NCBI GenBank assembly: GCA_035652535.1
Contig: DASRDP010000092.1
Location: forward strand, 1 to 56,218
DNA from: Chloroflexota bacterium
GTDB taxonomy: Bacteria > Chloroflexota > UBA6077 > SHYK01
DNA: 56,218 nt
Direction of reading: 5' to 3'
The notes under the pieces were generated by a model, which was not told the DNA's origin, did not search any database, and saw nothing but the letters and a program-made list of their open reading frames with translations. Positions 1 to 8,868 of the stretch are shown here, one piece after another. A program made the translations under genes and the position numbers. Numbering within the stretch: position 1 is the first letter of the stretch; each line of letters begins with the position of its first letter.

Positions 1-714
1 CGCGCTGATGATGGTCTCGGACCGCACATATTGAAATCCCTCGAGAATCGCCTGCAGGGCGTTGGAGTCGGAGCCGCGTTCGACGGGGTTCGTCACGCGA
101 ATGGCGAGCAGGCATGCGCCCAGCGCCACGAAGGTGAGGGCGTTCAGCGTATACGTGTTGGCGACCCCGACGGTCGCGACGCTGATGCCGCCGAGCGATG
201 GTCCAATGATTTGGCTGCCGCGCCGCAGGATGGAGTTGAGGCTGATGGCGGTCATCAGGTCCGCGCGAGGGACGAGGTAGGGGAGCAGTGCCTGTTGTGC
301 CGGAATCTGGAACGCGCCCACGAGCGCGTTGAGCACGCTGGCGACGTAAATGTGCCACACCTCGACGGCGCCGACGGCGATGTCGATTGCCAGCGCCATG
401 GTGATGAGCGTGCTCGCGACCTGTACCCAGACCAACATCTTCTTGCGGTCGACGCGGTCGACGACGGTGCCGGCGTATAGCGACGTGACGACGAAGGGGA
501 GGCTGCTCAAGAGCCCCCCGACCCCGACGAGGAACGGCGACCGCGTCATGTCGTAGATGAGCCAGGATTGCGCGACCTGCTGCATCCAGTTCCCGGCCTG
601 AGAGACGAAAGACCCGGACCAGAAGAGGGCGAAGTCGCGATGGCGCAGCGCACCAAAGGCGCGTCCCTCCCGGGGAGCGCCTGTGTTGGGCAAGGTGTGG
701 CGGCGGTCATGCAT
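1..714 (-). CDS. MFS transporter, C-terminus beyond window edge
   Basis: Drug- or metabolite-exporting permease of the major facilitator superfamily, probably of the EntS/MFS_3 type. The 238 visible residues begin MHDRRHTLPNTG and contain the family N-terminal signature ALRHRDFALFWSGSFVSQAG, then the loop 2-3 motif AGTVVDRVDRKK and about six hydrophobic helices. The protein is cut by position 1, so roughly the second half is missing. The ATG at 712-714 is the first start in frame; the alternative overlapping ATG four bases downstream opens a different, non-MFS frame. It is divergent from the solute-binding protein gene at 991. The substrate cannot be told from sequence. Confidence 0.85.
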   Translation of the reverse strand, partial: MHDRRHTLPNTGAPREGRAFGALRHRDFALFWSGSFVSQAGNWMQQVAQSWLIYDMTRSPFLVGVGGLLSSLPFVVTSLYAGTVVDRVDRKKMLVWVQVASTLITMALAIDIAVGAVEVWHIYVASVLNALVGAFQIPAQQALLPYLVPRADLMTAISLNSILRRGSQIIGPSLGGISVATVGVANTYTLNALTFVALGACLLAIRVTNPVERGSDSNALQAILEGFQYVRSETIISA

Positions 715-887
715 CGAGGGAGTGCCTCGGGCCGACAGATGGTCGAGCGCGCGGCAATCATAGGGTGGTCAGTCGCCTCGGGTCAACGCGCACGCTGCGG
801 CCCCGGCGACGCACACGATACGACAGAAGGGGTGCTGGGCGTCTGCAGGTCATGCGGAGATTCCGTTGAACGAAGCCGGTTGTGGCG

Positions 888-916
888 TTGACGGAGTCGC
901 TTGGTGTCTCTAGACT
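888..916 (+). promoter_or_regulatory. Sigma70-type promoter for the lipoprotein gene at 991
   Basis: TTGACG (888-893) is followed after exactly 17 nt by TAGACT (911-916), a good -35/-10 pair. It lies about 75 nt upstream of the start at 991. The rest of the 276-nt divergent spacer (715-990) shows nothing else I can name. Confidence 0.55.
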
Positions 917-990
917 CGTCGTCGCACGGATGCCCCAGGCAGGGGGCAATGCCCTCGTTGCTCTCCGAAGATGCTGGAAGGGAGTGGCCG

Positions 991-2694
991 ATGCGGCGCA
1001 CACACATGATCGTTCCGGTGGTAGCTGCAGTTCTTTTCGCCTCGGCCTGCGCGTCGCCGGTGCCGCCGGCCTCAGTTGGCCCCGGTCCGTCTCTTCGCGC
1101 ACCCAACACCGTGCAGCGAACGCTCGTGATGATCGCGCGCGGCGAACCCACAAATCTCGGCGCGGTGGACATGGTTTCTGCGGGACCGGCGGGGCGGGAG
1201 GTGGCCCGTCTGTTTTTCGCGACGCTCGACTTCGCGGACGAGCATGGGGTGGCACAACCCTTCCTGGAAGAGGCGATTCCTCAGCTCAACACCGAGACGT
1301 GGCGTGTACACGCTGACGGAACCATGGAGACGACGTATCGGTTGAAGCCGAACCTGACGTGGCACGACGGCACGCCGCTCGTTGCCGATGACTTCGTGTT
1401 CGCGTGGGACGTCTACAGAACGCCGTCCATGGGAGTTGCCGCGTCCCCGCCCCTAAACCTCATGGGAGAGGTGCTTGCGCTCGACACCCGAACCGTCGCC
1501 ATCCGCTGGAACCAGCCGTATCCGGACGCTGGTAGCCTCAAGGAGAGCTTTCAGGCACTACCCCGACACATCCTCGAGCCCGTGTTCAACGTCGGCGACG
1601 TTGACGTGCTCGCCAACCATCCATATTGGACCCAGCAATACGTTGGGCTTGGCCCGTACATGCTCGACCATTGGGAGCCGGGCGCGTATATCGAGGCGCA
1701 AGCATTTGACGGTCATGCGCTTGGTAGACCAAAGATTGACCGCGTCAAGGTCGTGCTGGCAACCGACGCCAACGCGGCAATCGCAGCGTTTCTCAGTGGG
1801 GATGCCCACATCGTCATCGACAATCTTGTTCGCGTCGAAGATCTTGCGACGATTCTGGGCGCTGGCGGAGTCGTGCTGAAAAGCCCGCTCAGCTTTCGCA
1901 TCATCCACATCCAGCGGCGACCAGAGATGGGCGCCCTGCGCGAGCTGGGTGATCTTCGCGTCCGTCAGGCAATCGCGCACGTCGCGAACAAGCAGGGCAT
2001 CAACGACGCGCTGTATGGCTCTCAGGCCGTCGTGACCGATACGCTAGTCTCTCCACTGTCGGACTACTATCCCGCTATCGAATCCGGTGTGACCACATAC
2101 GCGCAGGACCCGCGCCTGGCACAACAGCTTCTGGAGGAGGCCGGGATGCGGAAAGGACCCGATGGCTTCTACACCGGATTCGACGGTGCGCCCCTGTCCA
2201 TCGAAGTCGGAACGACCGCGAGTCCAGTGAACCAGACCGAAAACGAGATCCACCGTGACGATCTGAAGGCGATCGGGCTCAATAGCACGACGATGGTGCT
2301 CACCGTCGCCCAGATGCGCGACAACAGAGCGGTCGCCACATTTTCCGCGCTTTTCGCCACGGGCCGAGTCGGCAGCGAGGCCGGCCTGGCCGACTTCGCC
2401 ACGAAGAATATTCCCCGCGACGAGAATCGCTGGCTGGGAGGCAACCGCGGCGGCTGGTCGAATTCAGCGTATGATCGCGCCTGGGACGCGTACAACACCC
2501 TGCTCGACCGATCTGCCCGGGTGGAGCAGATCGCGGAGATGGAGCGGCTCGTGAGTGCCGATGTCGCTGCCATTCCGCTGCTGTACACCCCGCGGATGAT
2601 TGCCCACGTCGCGAACCTTCGCGGGCCGACTGCGCGCACATCGCGCGACGCAATGGAGCTGGTGCACGTCGAGCAGTGGGAATGGGCCAGCTGA
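991..2694 (+). CDS. ABC transporter solute-binding lipoprotein, family 5
   Basis: Extracytoplasmic binding protein of the peptide/nickel/oligosaccharide class (SBP_bac_5, DppA/OppA-like), 567 residues. The start at 991 is preceded by GGAAGGGA and opens a lipoprotein signal MRRTHMIVPVVAAVLFASAC with the lipobox Cys at residue 20. Family hallmarks are the METTYRLKPNLTWHDGTPL segment near residues 110-130 and the later region LRDRVRQAI-like (here LRVRQAIAHVANKQG). No permease or ATPase genes lie next to it, so it is an orphan or uses permeases elsewhere. It ends 18 nt from the convergent MetE-like gene. Ligand unknown. Confidence 0.88.
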   Translation: MRRTHMIVPVVAAVLFASACASPVPPASVGPGPSLRAPNTVQRTLVMIARGEPTNLGAVDMVSAGPAGREVARLFFATLDFADEHGVAQPFLEEAIPQLNTETWRVHADGTMETTYRLKPNLTWHDGTPLVADDFVFAWDVYRTPSMGVAASPPLNLMGEVLALDTRTVAIRWNQPYPDAGSLKESFQALPRHILEPVFNVGDVDVLANHPYWTQQYVGLGPYMLDHWEPGAYIEAQAFDGHALGRPKIDRVKVVLATDANAAIAAFLSGDAHIVIDNLVRVEDLATILGAGGVVLKSPLSFRIIHIQRRPEMGALRELGDLRVRQAIAHVANKQGINDALYGSQAVVTDTLVSPLSDYYPAIESGVTTYAQDPRLAQQLLEEAGMRKGPDGFYTGFDGAPLSIEVGTTASPVNQTENEIHRDDLKAIGLNSTTMVLTVAQMRDNRAVATFSALFATGRVGSEAGLADFATKNIPRDENRWLGGNRGGWSNSAYDRAWDAYNTLLDRSARVEQIAEMERLVSADVAAIPLLYTPRMIAHVANLRGPTARTSRDAMELVHVEQWEWAS

Positions 2695-2712
2695 TGGACC
2701 AATCTGAGGAAG

Positions 2713-3873
2713 TCAGCCCCAGAGCAGCTTGGTGGCCAGATCCGCCCCCTCCCGCATGGCGCGAAACTTCGCCCACACGACCGTCGGATGCACATTCGGA
2801 CTGGGCGTAGCCTGGGACGAGAAGCCGCAATCACTCCCCGCGATGACCCGCTCGCGTCCGACGATCCGAGCGAATCGAACGATTCGCTCGGCGATCCATT
2901 CGGGATGTTCGACGATGTTGCTGACGTGGCCAATTACCCCCGGAATGATCACTTTGTCGTCCGGAAGCTTCACCGATTCCCAAACGTGGTACTCGTGCTC
3001 GTGGCGAGGGTTCGCCGCCTCGAATGAGTACGCACCGGCGTTGATCTTGAGGATGAATTCGATCATCTCTTTGAGGGGTACGTCCGTTGTGCGCGGTCCC
3101 TCGTCGATTCCGTAGCACGTGTGGAAGCGTACGTTTTCGGACGGGATTCCTTTGAGCGCTCGATTGATCGCTTCTACGTGGAGGTCGGCCTCTCGTCGGC
3201 GCTCTGATGGGCTCAGTTGTGGACTGTGACCCAAGGCATACGTCAGAGCTGGGTCATCGACCTGGAGGATGAAACCAGCATCCACTATCGCCTGATACTC
3301 CTCGTGGAGAGCATCGGCCACGGCTCCGAGGTAGTCCTCGTAGGACGAGTAGTAGACATCTTGGCCGATGTCGCGACCCCGTGGAGCGCTCGCCGGCATG
3401 AATGCATCCTCGGTCTCGCGGCCGGCGAGCCCAGCCTTGAAGTTCGCAATGTCTGTTTGGACGGCCGCGTGCCCACGGTACGTGACCGGTCCCGTGCAGA
3501 TGAGCGCGCTGTTTGGCCCGACGCCGCGGCTCGCCGCGACTGACTGGTAGTAGTCGGGAAAGGCATTGAACTCGCTGATCCAGGGCGAGGGGCGCCCGGC
3601 AGTCCCTGGCGGCGCCGGCTCGAAGCCCGACAATCGCTCTCGCACGTATTGAAAGAATCCGACCTTGCTTTGCTCGCCATCGCTGGGAACGTCTACACCG
3701 GACTCACACTGCATCCGTACAACGTCCGCGACGGCGCCGCGGACACGGCTCGCATACGCCGTGGGGTCGACCGGTCCTCCGGTGGCGCGCGCCTCCATCA
3801 TCTTCAGGAGATCGGGAGGTCGCGCGAGGCTGCCGACGTGGGTTGTCAGGATCCGATCGGTGCTGCGCTTCAT
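2713..3873 (-). CDS. MetE-like (UROD/MetE fold) methyltransferase
   Basis: Short protein (386 aa) of the cobalamin-independent methionine synthase C-terminal domain family; full MetE is about twice as long. The expected zinc ligands can be placed: His251 and Cys253 (RFHTCYG), Glu285 (SFEAANPRHEHEY) and Cys349 (AGSDCGFSS). Proteins of this size include archaeal-type core methionine synthases and epoxyalkane:coenzyme M transferase relatives, so the methyl or thiol acceptor is not settled. ATG at 3871-3873 follows AGGAGC. It is a single gene, convergent with the lipoprotein gene and divergent from the permease at 4130. No SAM riboswitch was seen upstream. Confidence 0.8.
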   Translation of the reverse strand: MKRSTDRILTTHVGSLARPPDLLKMMEARATGGPVDPTAYASRVRGAVADVVRMQCESGVDVPSDGEQSKVGFFQYVRERLSGFEPAPPGTAGRPSPWISEFNAFPDYYQSVAASRGVGPNSALICTGPVTYRGHAAVQTDIANFKAGLAGRETEDAFMPASAPRGRDIGQDVYYSSYEDYLGAVADALHEEYQAIVDAGFILQVDDPALTYALGHSPQLSPSERRREADLHVEAINRALKGIPSENVRFHTCYGIDEGPRTTDVPLKEMIEFILKINAGAYSFEAANPRHEHEYHVWESVKLPDDKVIIPGVIGHVSNIVEHPEWIAERIVRFARIVGRERVIAGSDCGFSSQATPSPNVHPTVVWAKFRAMREGADLATKLLWG

Positions 3874-4028
3874 TCGGCTGCTCCTGGTTCAGTTTCGCTC
3901 GCCGCGCGGTGCCGGCGGACAAGGCTTGGGGGTTGCTCCAGTGTATCCTCGGCCTCCCCACCCAGGTGGGCGCGCTCCCCACCCAATCGGCGGTGGGAAT
4001 GGCCGACCTCCGCTGCCTACACTGTTGG

Positions 4029-4046
4029 TATCACCCGTTCGGGGGG
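4029..4046 (+). promoter_or_regulatory. Weak candidate copy of the shared stress motif
   Basis: TATCACCCGTTCGGGGG lies about 85 nt before the AI-2E permease start, in the gene-facing orientation seen at other copies (RACYACCC-N3-CGG). The first bases deviate. The surrounding 256-nt spacer (3874-4129) is very GC-rich and otherwise featureless apart from short CCCACCC/GGGTGGG-type complementary runs. Confidence 0.3.
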
Positions 4047-4129
4047 AGCCTCGTGCGCATCCACTCCTCGACGTCGGCGAGCGCGGGGGGTCCGCCGGCG
4101 GGGCTCCTCGTCGCCACCCCAGGTTGACG

Positions 4130-5257
4130 ATGCCCTCCGACATCCGAATCTCGCTCGATTACCTGCGGGCCCTTGCTCTGGCAGCGCTCCTCGTGGTGGT
4201 GGGGTGGTGGGTGATCGGTCTGTTGTACGGGATCCTGGTGATCTTTGCGTTGGCCGCAATTGTTGCGTTCGTTCTCTCTCCGTTGGTCGACCTCATCGAC
4301 GCACGGCTCGGGATTCCGCGCGGCCTCGCGGCCATTGCATCGTATCTGGTCCTCGCTCTGGTATGCGGAGGCGTTGGCGCCCTGCTGGCTCAACCGCTCA
4401 TCGCCCAGCTTCGCCAGCTCGTCGAGATCGCCCCGACCCTTCTTCGAGACCTGAGCAGCCCCACCGCGCCCTGGATCGAGCTCGCCCGCAACGCCGGCGT
4501 AACCGCGGACCTCTCGACGGTGCTCACCGCCCTATCCGCCCAAATCCAGAGCTCGTGGGACGATATCGCGCGCCAGGGGTTCGCGGTTGCGCAAGGAGTT
4601 GGAGGCGCCGCGGTCGACACGCTACTCGTTTTCGTGATCGCCTTTCACATGCTCACCGGACGTCACACGCTCCGTAACCTCGTTCGGCCCTTCGTGAGTT
4701 CCGAGCATGAGCCTACCATCGCGCGCATTGAATCGCGGGTGGGGGACATTCTTGGACGCTACCTCCGTGCTCGGCTCTTGTTGTCGACGATCGTCGGTGT
4801 GCTGGTATTTCTCGCGGCGCTCGTCTTCGCTTTACCCTTCCCCATCATCCTGGGCCTCGTCGCCGCGATCTTCGACCTGGTCCCGTTTGTCGGTCCCGTG
4901 ATTGGGGCGCTGCCCGCGATCGCCGTTGCCCTTGCGGAGGGGCCGCCGCTTCGCGCCTTGGCCGTGCTCATCGCGTTCGTCGTCATCCAGCAGGTCGAGG
5001 GCAATATCCTTGCCCCTAAGCTCATGAGTGACGCGGTTCACACATCGCCGCTCGTCGTGATTTTCGCGGTGCTCGTCGGTGCGGAGTTTGGGGGCGTCTG
5101 GGGCGCGCTCCTCGCGGCTCCAGTGGCGGGCAGCGTCGGAGCGATAGTCCAGGTTTTGACTGCTCCGCCTGGCCTTCCCGTGAGCCCCGGCGCGAGCGAG
5201 GAGGTCGCCGCCGATGGGAAGCCCGCTCGCGTCGCGGCCGGGCGCGAGAACGGTTGA
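4130..5257 (+). CDS. AI-2E family transporter (TqsA/PerM-like permease)
   Basis: Integral membrane protein of 375 residues with the normal family length and about seven to eight hydrophobic segments, including an N-terminal pair (LALAALLVVVGWWVIGLLYG) and the conserved C-terminal block IFDLVPFVGPVIGALPAIAV followed by QQVEGNILAPKLM. Start at ATG 4130 is chosen because the family begins at about this point; the longer upstream frame encodes a low-complexity, non-homologous stretch. Its stop overlaps the ATPase start (TGATG at 5255-5259), so the two are translationally coupled. Members export small molecules such as autoinducer-2 or act in ion exchange; substrate unknown here. Confidence 0.85.
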   Translation: MPSDIRISLDYLRALALAALLVVVGWWVIGLLYGILVIFALAAIVAFVLSPLVDLIDARLGIPRGLAAIASYLVLALVCGGVGALLAQPLIAQLRQLVEIAPTLLRDLSSPTAPWIELARNAGVTADLSTVLTALSAQIQSSWDDIARQGFAVAQGVGGAAVDTLLVFVIAFHMLTGRHTLRNLVRPFVSSEHEPTIARIESRVGDILGRYLRARLLLSTIVGVLVFLAALVFALPFPIILGLVAAIFDLVPFVGPVIGALPAIAVALAEGPPLRALAVLIAFVVIQQVEGNILAPKLMSDAVHTSPLVVIFAVLVGAEFGGVWGALLAAPVAGSVGAIVQVLTAPPGLPVSPGASEEVAADGKPARVAAGRENG

Positions 5258-7803
5258 TGGCGGAGCGCGCTTCCGTGCCCGCCGCAGTCGATCTCGAAGA
5301 GCCTTCCCCGCGTGAGCCTGGCCTCTCGAGTACCGAGGTCCGCAGGCGCGTCGAGGAGTTCGGGCCGAATCGACTGGTGCCGGTGGCGCGGCGGCCGCCT
5401 CTGGTCGCCTGGCTCCTCCGCCCGCTCGCCGATCCCATGGTTCTGCTTCTTCTGGTCGCTGGCTCCACGTACCTGTCCCTGGGTGAGCTGGTCGACGCGG
5501 TCGTCACACTGGTCGCGCTCGTCCCTATCATGCTCGTCACCTTCGTCCTGGAGGCGCGCGCCGAGCGAACGCTGGAGCAGCTCGGCCGGCTGACTGCTCC
5601 AACGGCGACGGTCTGGCGCGATGGCCGCCGTCAGAAGGTACGGGTGGAGGAGCTGGTCCCCGGGGACGTCGTGTTTATCCGCGAGGGGGATGTTGTCCCG
5701 GCTGATGGCGTCCTCTTCGAGGGTCGCCAGCTGATGCTCGACGAGTCGTCGCTGACGGGCGAGTCGGAGCCTGTCCCGAAGGATGCGAAGGCTGAGCCAG
5801 GCGACCGCGACGTGTGGGCCGGTACCACCGTGCTATCCGGGCGCGGGATCGCACGGATTGTGGCGACCGGTCATCACACGCGTCTCGGTCGGATCGGAAC
5901 GCTGGTCGCGGAGATTCACCAGCCGGAGACGCCCCTCCAGCGCGTCATACGACGCCTGGTCTGGCAACTCGCGGGCGTGGCGGTGATCTTCTGCGTTGGG
6001 GTCTTTGTCATCGAGCTGGTACGTGGCAACGGCTGGTCGGCGGCCATCATCGCAGCCGTGAGCCTCGCGATCGCGGCCGTCCCAGAAGAGTTTCCCATGG
6101 TTTTTACCCTGTACCTCACACTGGGCGCCTGGCGCCTCGCGAAGGACAATGCTCTCATCCGGCGCATGGTTGGCGTCGAGACCCTTGGCTCGACGACCGT
6201 GATCTGCGCGGACAAGACGGGCACCCTGACCCTTGGCCATCTGGAAGTCGTCGCCTTGGCGACCGAGGAGGGCGAGACGATGGCCGCCGGCGAGGTTGGA
6301 ACCGGGGCGCGCGCGCTGCTCGAATCGGCCGTGCTCGCGTCGGAGCCGCGCCCCTTCGATCCATTGGAGCAGGCGATCCTCCGGTGCGCTCGGCTGCACG
6401 GGATCGAGGTCGCGGGACTGCACGGACGGCACCTCCTCCACGACTACCCGTTTGACCCGGACGGGAAGTACGTCACCCACGTGTGGGGTGACGACGACGG
6501 CGCCACGTACGTCTGCGCCAAGGGCGCTGTTGAGGGCATCCTGGCGCGCTCGCAGGCGTCCACGGCAGCGCGACGGGCGGCCCTGACGGCGATGGGTTCG
6601 CTCGCCGACCGGGGGATGCGAGTGATCGGCGTGGCGGGCGGCCCGCTCGACGCGCCGAGCGGAGACCGAGCTCGAGATGAGGTCGCGCTCCGATTCCTGG
6701 GCCTCGTCGCCTTTTCAGACCCGCTGCGGCCCGGCGTCGCCCAAGCGCTCCGCGAATGCCAGTCCGCCGGCATCCGCGTCTTGATGATCACCGGGGACCA
6801 CCCGGTCACGGCCCACGCTGTAGCCGAAAGCCTCGGACTCGTCCACGACGATCGGCAGCCCATCGTGACAGGCGAGATGCTCGATCGGGCGGACGACGAC
6901 GCCTGGAGGAGGCTGGCGCGTGTGGGGAGTATTTTCGCTCGGGTGCGGCCGGAGCAGAAGTATCGACTCGTTCGCGTCCTGCGTGCCCAGGGAGAGGTCG
7001 TAGCCATGACTGGCGATGGCATAAACGATGCGCCCGCGCTTCGGGAGGCGGACATCGGCGTGGCGATGGGGCAGCGCGGCACTGAGGTCGCCCGCGCAGC
7101 GGCGACGTTGGTGCTTCTCGACGACAACTTCGCGACGATCGTCGCGGCCGTACGCGATGGTCGTCGAATCTTCGAGAATCTGCAGCGCGCCTTCAATTAT
7201 CTGCTGGCATTTCACGTGCCGATTCTTCTGGCCGCCTTCATCCTCCCGTTCGCCGGGCTGCCGCTCTTCCTGTTGCCCATTCACCTGGTATTGCTCGAGC
7301 TCGTCCTGCATCCTATCGTGGCGCTGGTCTTCGAGAACGATCCGCCCTCCCGAGACCTCATGGCCCGCCCACCGCGGCCGCGCAGCGCCGGATTCCTGGC
7401 GGGGGCGGATTGGTTGACCTGGCTTGGGCACGGCGCGGTCCTCTTCGCGGGCGTCCTGGTGGTCTTTGTCGGCCAGCTGTCTGCCGGAGCTCCGGTCCCA
7501 AGCGCGCGAGCCCTGGCATTCGTCACCCTGGTACTGGGCCAGCTCGTCCTGTTGGTCCTCGCGCGCTCACCCATCGAACCGGTCTGGCGGTCCGGGTTGC
7601 GGAGCAACCGAAGCCTTCCGATCATCGGCGCCATCGTCGTCGCAACCCTCGTCGCGGCTGTCGTGGTACCGTTGGTCGCTGACACGCTGGAGCTGGCGAC
7701 GCTCTCGGCCGCAGACTGGCTCCTCGCGATGTTGGTCGCCCTGGGGACGACGCTCTGGCGCGAGCCGTGGAAAGCCTTGCGGCCGGCGAGCCGGTCCACA
7801 TAG
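5257..7803 (+). CDS. Cation-transporting P-type ATPase (CtpF-like)
   Basis: Complete P-type ATPase of 848 residues. Seen in order: N-terminal cation ATPase domain, actuator loop with SLTGESEPVPKD near residue 167, transmembrane PEEFPMVFTLYLTLG in helix 4, phosphorylation site DKTGTLT with Asp319, and the hinge motif GDGINDAPA near residue 586, then a C-terminal set of hydrophobic helices. There is no N-terminal CxxC metal-binding domain, which argues against a copper-type pump and for the P2-type (Ca2+, Mg2+ or monovalent cation) group. Helix 4 carries PEEFP rather than the PEGLP of SERCA-like pumps, so ion specificity is open. Coupled to the upstream permease through TGATG. In M. tuberculosis a comparable pump (CtpF) belongs to the DosR regulon. 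Confidence 0.9.
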   Translation: MAERASVPAAVDLEEPSPREPGLSSTEVRRRVEEFGPNRLVPVARRPPLVAWLLRPLADPMVLLLLVAGSTYLSLGELVDAVVTLVALVPIMLVTFVLEARAERTLEQLGRLTAPTATVWRDGRRQKVRVEELVPGDVVFIREGDVVPADGVLFEGRQLMLDESSLTGESEPVPKDAKAEPGDRDVWAGTTVLSGRGIARIVATGHHTRLGRIGTLVAEIHQPETPLQRVIRRLVWQLAGVAVIFCVGVFVIELVRGNGWSAAIIAAVSLAIAAVPEEFPMVFTLYLTLGAWRLAKDNALIRRMVGVETLGSTTVICADKTGTLTLGHLEVVALATEEGETMAAGEVGTGARALLESAVLASEPRPFDPLEQAILRCARLHGIEVAGLHGRHLLHDYPFDPDGKYVTHVWGDDDGATYVCAKGAVEGILARSQASTAARRAALTAMGSLADRGMRVIGVAGGPLDAPSGDRARDEVALRFLGLVAFSDPLRPGVAQALRECQSAGIRVLMITGDHPVTAHAVAESLGLVHDDRQPIVTGEMLDRADDDAWRRLARVGSIFARVRPEQKYRLVRVLRAQGEVVAMTGDGINDAPALREADIGVAMGQRGTEVARAAATLVLLDDNFATIVAAVRDGRRIFENLQRAFNYLLAFHVPILLAAFILPFAGLPLFLLPIHLVLLELVLHPIVALVFENDPPSRDLMARPPRPRSAGFLAGADWLTWLGHGAVLFAGVLVVFVGQLSAGAPVPSARALAFVTLVLGQLVLLVLARSPIEPVWRSGLRSNRSLPIIGAIVVATLVAAVVVPLVADTLELATLSAADWLLAMLVALGTTLWREPWKALRPASRST

Positions 7804-7821
7804 CGCACGTGGGAGCGGACG

Positions 7822-8169
7822 ATGATCGAGATGGAATGTGTACCTGGCGAAGTGGACCTTCGATGCGGCGGCAAGGCGACGATCCGCCTGGCTGTGCGCT
7901 TCTCGTCGCCGAGCGAAAAGCGCCCATTCCGCGTGGACTTCCTGGCCTACGATTCGGCCCTCGTATCGATCTCGCCAGACCACTTAGAGAGCCAGGCTCC
8001 CCACGGCAGCCCGGGCGACAACGTGTTCCTGGACTTCGTCGTTGGGTGCATCGGGAGCATCTCGGAAGAGGAGTTCGTGGGCTGCCACCTTCACTCGCCG
8101 GAGCTGGACGCGCGCTGCGTCCTATCAATCCGATGTCGGCCCGCCTTGCCGAGCTGGCGGCCTCCGTGA
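7822..8169 (+). CDS. Small hypothetical protein
   Basis: 115 residues beginning MIEMECVPGEVDLRCGG. It starts 18 nt after the ATPase gene behind GGGAGCGG, so it may be the third gene of that operon. No domain is recognised. The composition is globular, with four cysteines and no transmembrane segment or signal peptide; the C-terminus ends in a proline/arginine-rich tail. Confidence 0.5.
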   Translation: MIEMECVPGEVDLRCGGKATIRLAVRFSSPSEKRPFRVDFLAYDSALVSISPDHLESQAPHGSPGDNVFLDFVVGCIGSISEEEFVGCHLHSPELDARCVLSIRCRPALPSWRPP

Positions 8170-8239
8170 TGCGTCCGGCGCCGCCGGCCCAGGGGATCCG
8201 CGAGGAGCAGCGCGCCCACGCTCACGCGTGTCGGAAAAT

Positions 8240-8608
8240 CTAAGCCGCTCGCTTTCGGCGTGCCCGGGCGCTCTCTCGGCTCGCCTCGCGCGCCTTGGCC
8301 CGCGCTTGCTCTGTGGAGTGGGCAACCTTGCCCCGCGCGGTCGGGGCTTTCGGCTCGTCCGTCGAGGACGGTTTGGTCGTTGGCCCGCGCGCGGCCTGCG
8401 GATCAGAGGGACCGCGCTCCGATTTCTTGACCCATCGGTCGCCCTTCTTCATGTACTCATGCTTGAGGGCGGCGAAGGCAACGCGATGAGCGCGCCCGCC
8501 GTCGCCATACGTTTTCACGGCACTGTCGTGGGCGTTCTTCCAGATGTGACGGGCGTGGGGCTCCGAGCGCATGATCGTTTTCGGGATTTCGGTCGGCTCA
8601 TTGGGCAT
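8240..8608 (-). CDS. ChaB-like stress protein
   Basis: 122-residue basic protein. Residues 1-70 (MPNEPTEIPKTIMRSEPHAR onward, with HIWKNAHDSAVKTYGDGG and ALKHEYMKKGDRWVKKSE) match the short ChaB family, named after a presumed regulator of the E. coli ChaA cation antiporter. The second half is a lysine/arginine/alanine-rich, probably disordered tail rich in Ser and Pro, reminiscent of DNA-binding tails. Start at 8608 has a strong upstream GGAGGAGC (reverse strand). It is convergent with the small gene ending at 8169 and divergent from the MEMO gene. Function of the family is poorly known. Confidence 0.75.
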   Translation of the reverse strand: MPNEPTEIPKTIMRSEPHARHIWKNAHDSAVKTYGDGGRAHRVAFAALKHEYMKKGDRWVKKSERGPSDPQAARGPTTKPSSTDEPKAPTARGKVAHSTEQARAKAREASRESARARRKRAA

Positions 8609-8868
8609 CGTGTGCTCCTCCCTGTCCGTATATGCATACCTCCAAGCATCGCGGACGCTGGTTGCTGCGGGAGTGGTGCGGGGTGGCCGTCTCGTCAACG
8701 GAATTTCACCAGATCGAGAACGGACCGGGCGAAGGCGAGGCGCGCTAGGAGAACGATCGGCTCCCGTGCGCTTGAGAGGCGGCTCGTGGAAAATGAAGGC
8801 GCGAGAGGGTGGAGCGCCTACGTTTTGTGCCGCGCGTCGCTCTGTCGACACTCCACTTGGGATGACCT

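Noticed and set aside
1556-1570. CACTACCCCGACACA, a good match to the stress motif
   Set aside because: It lies inside the coding region of the lipoprotein gene and is counted as background, as is CGACTACCCG near 6443.
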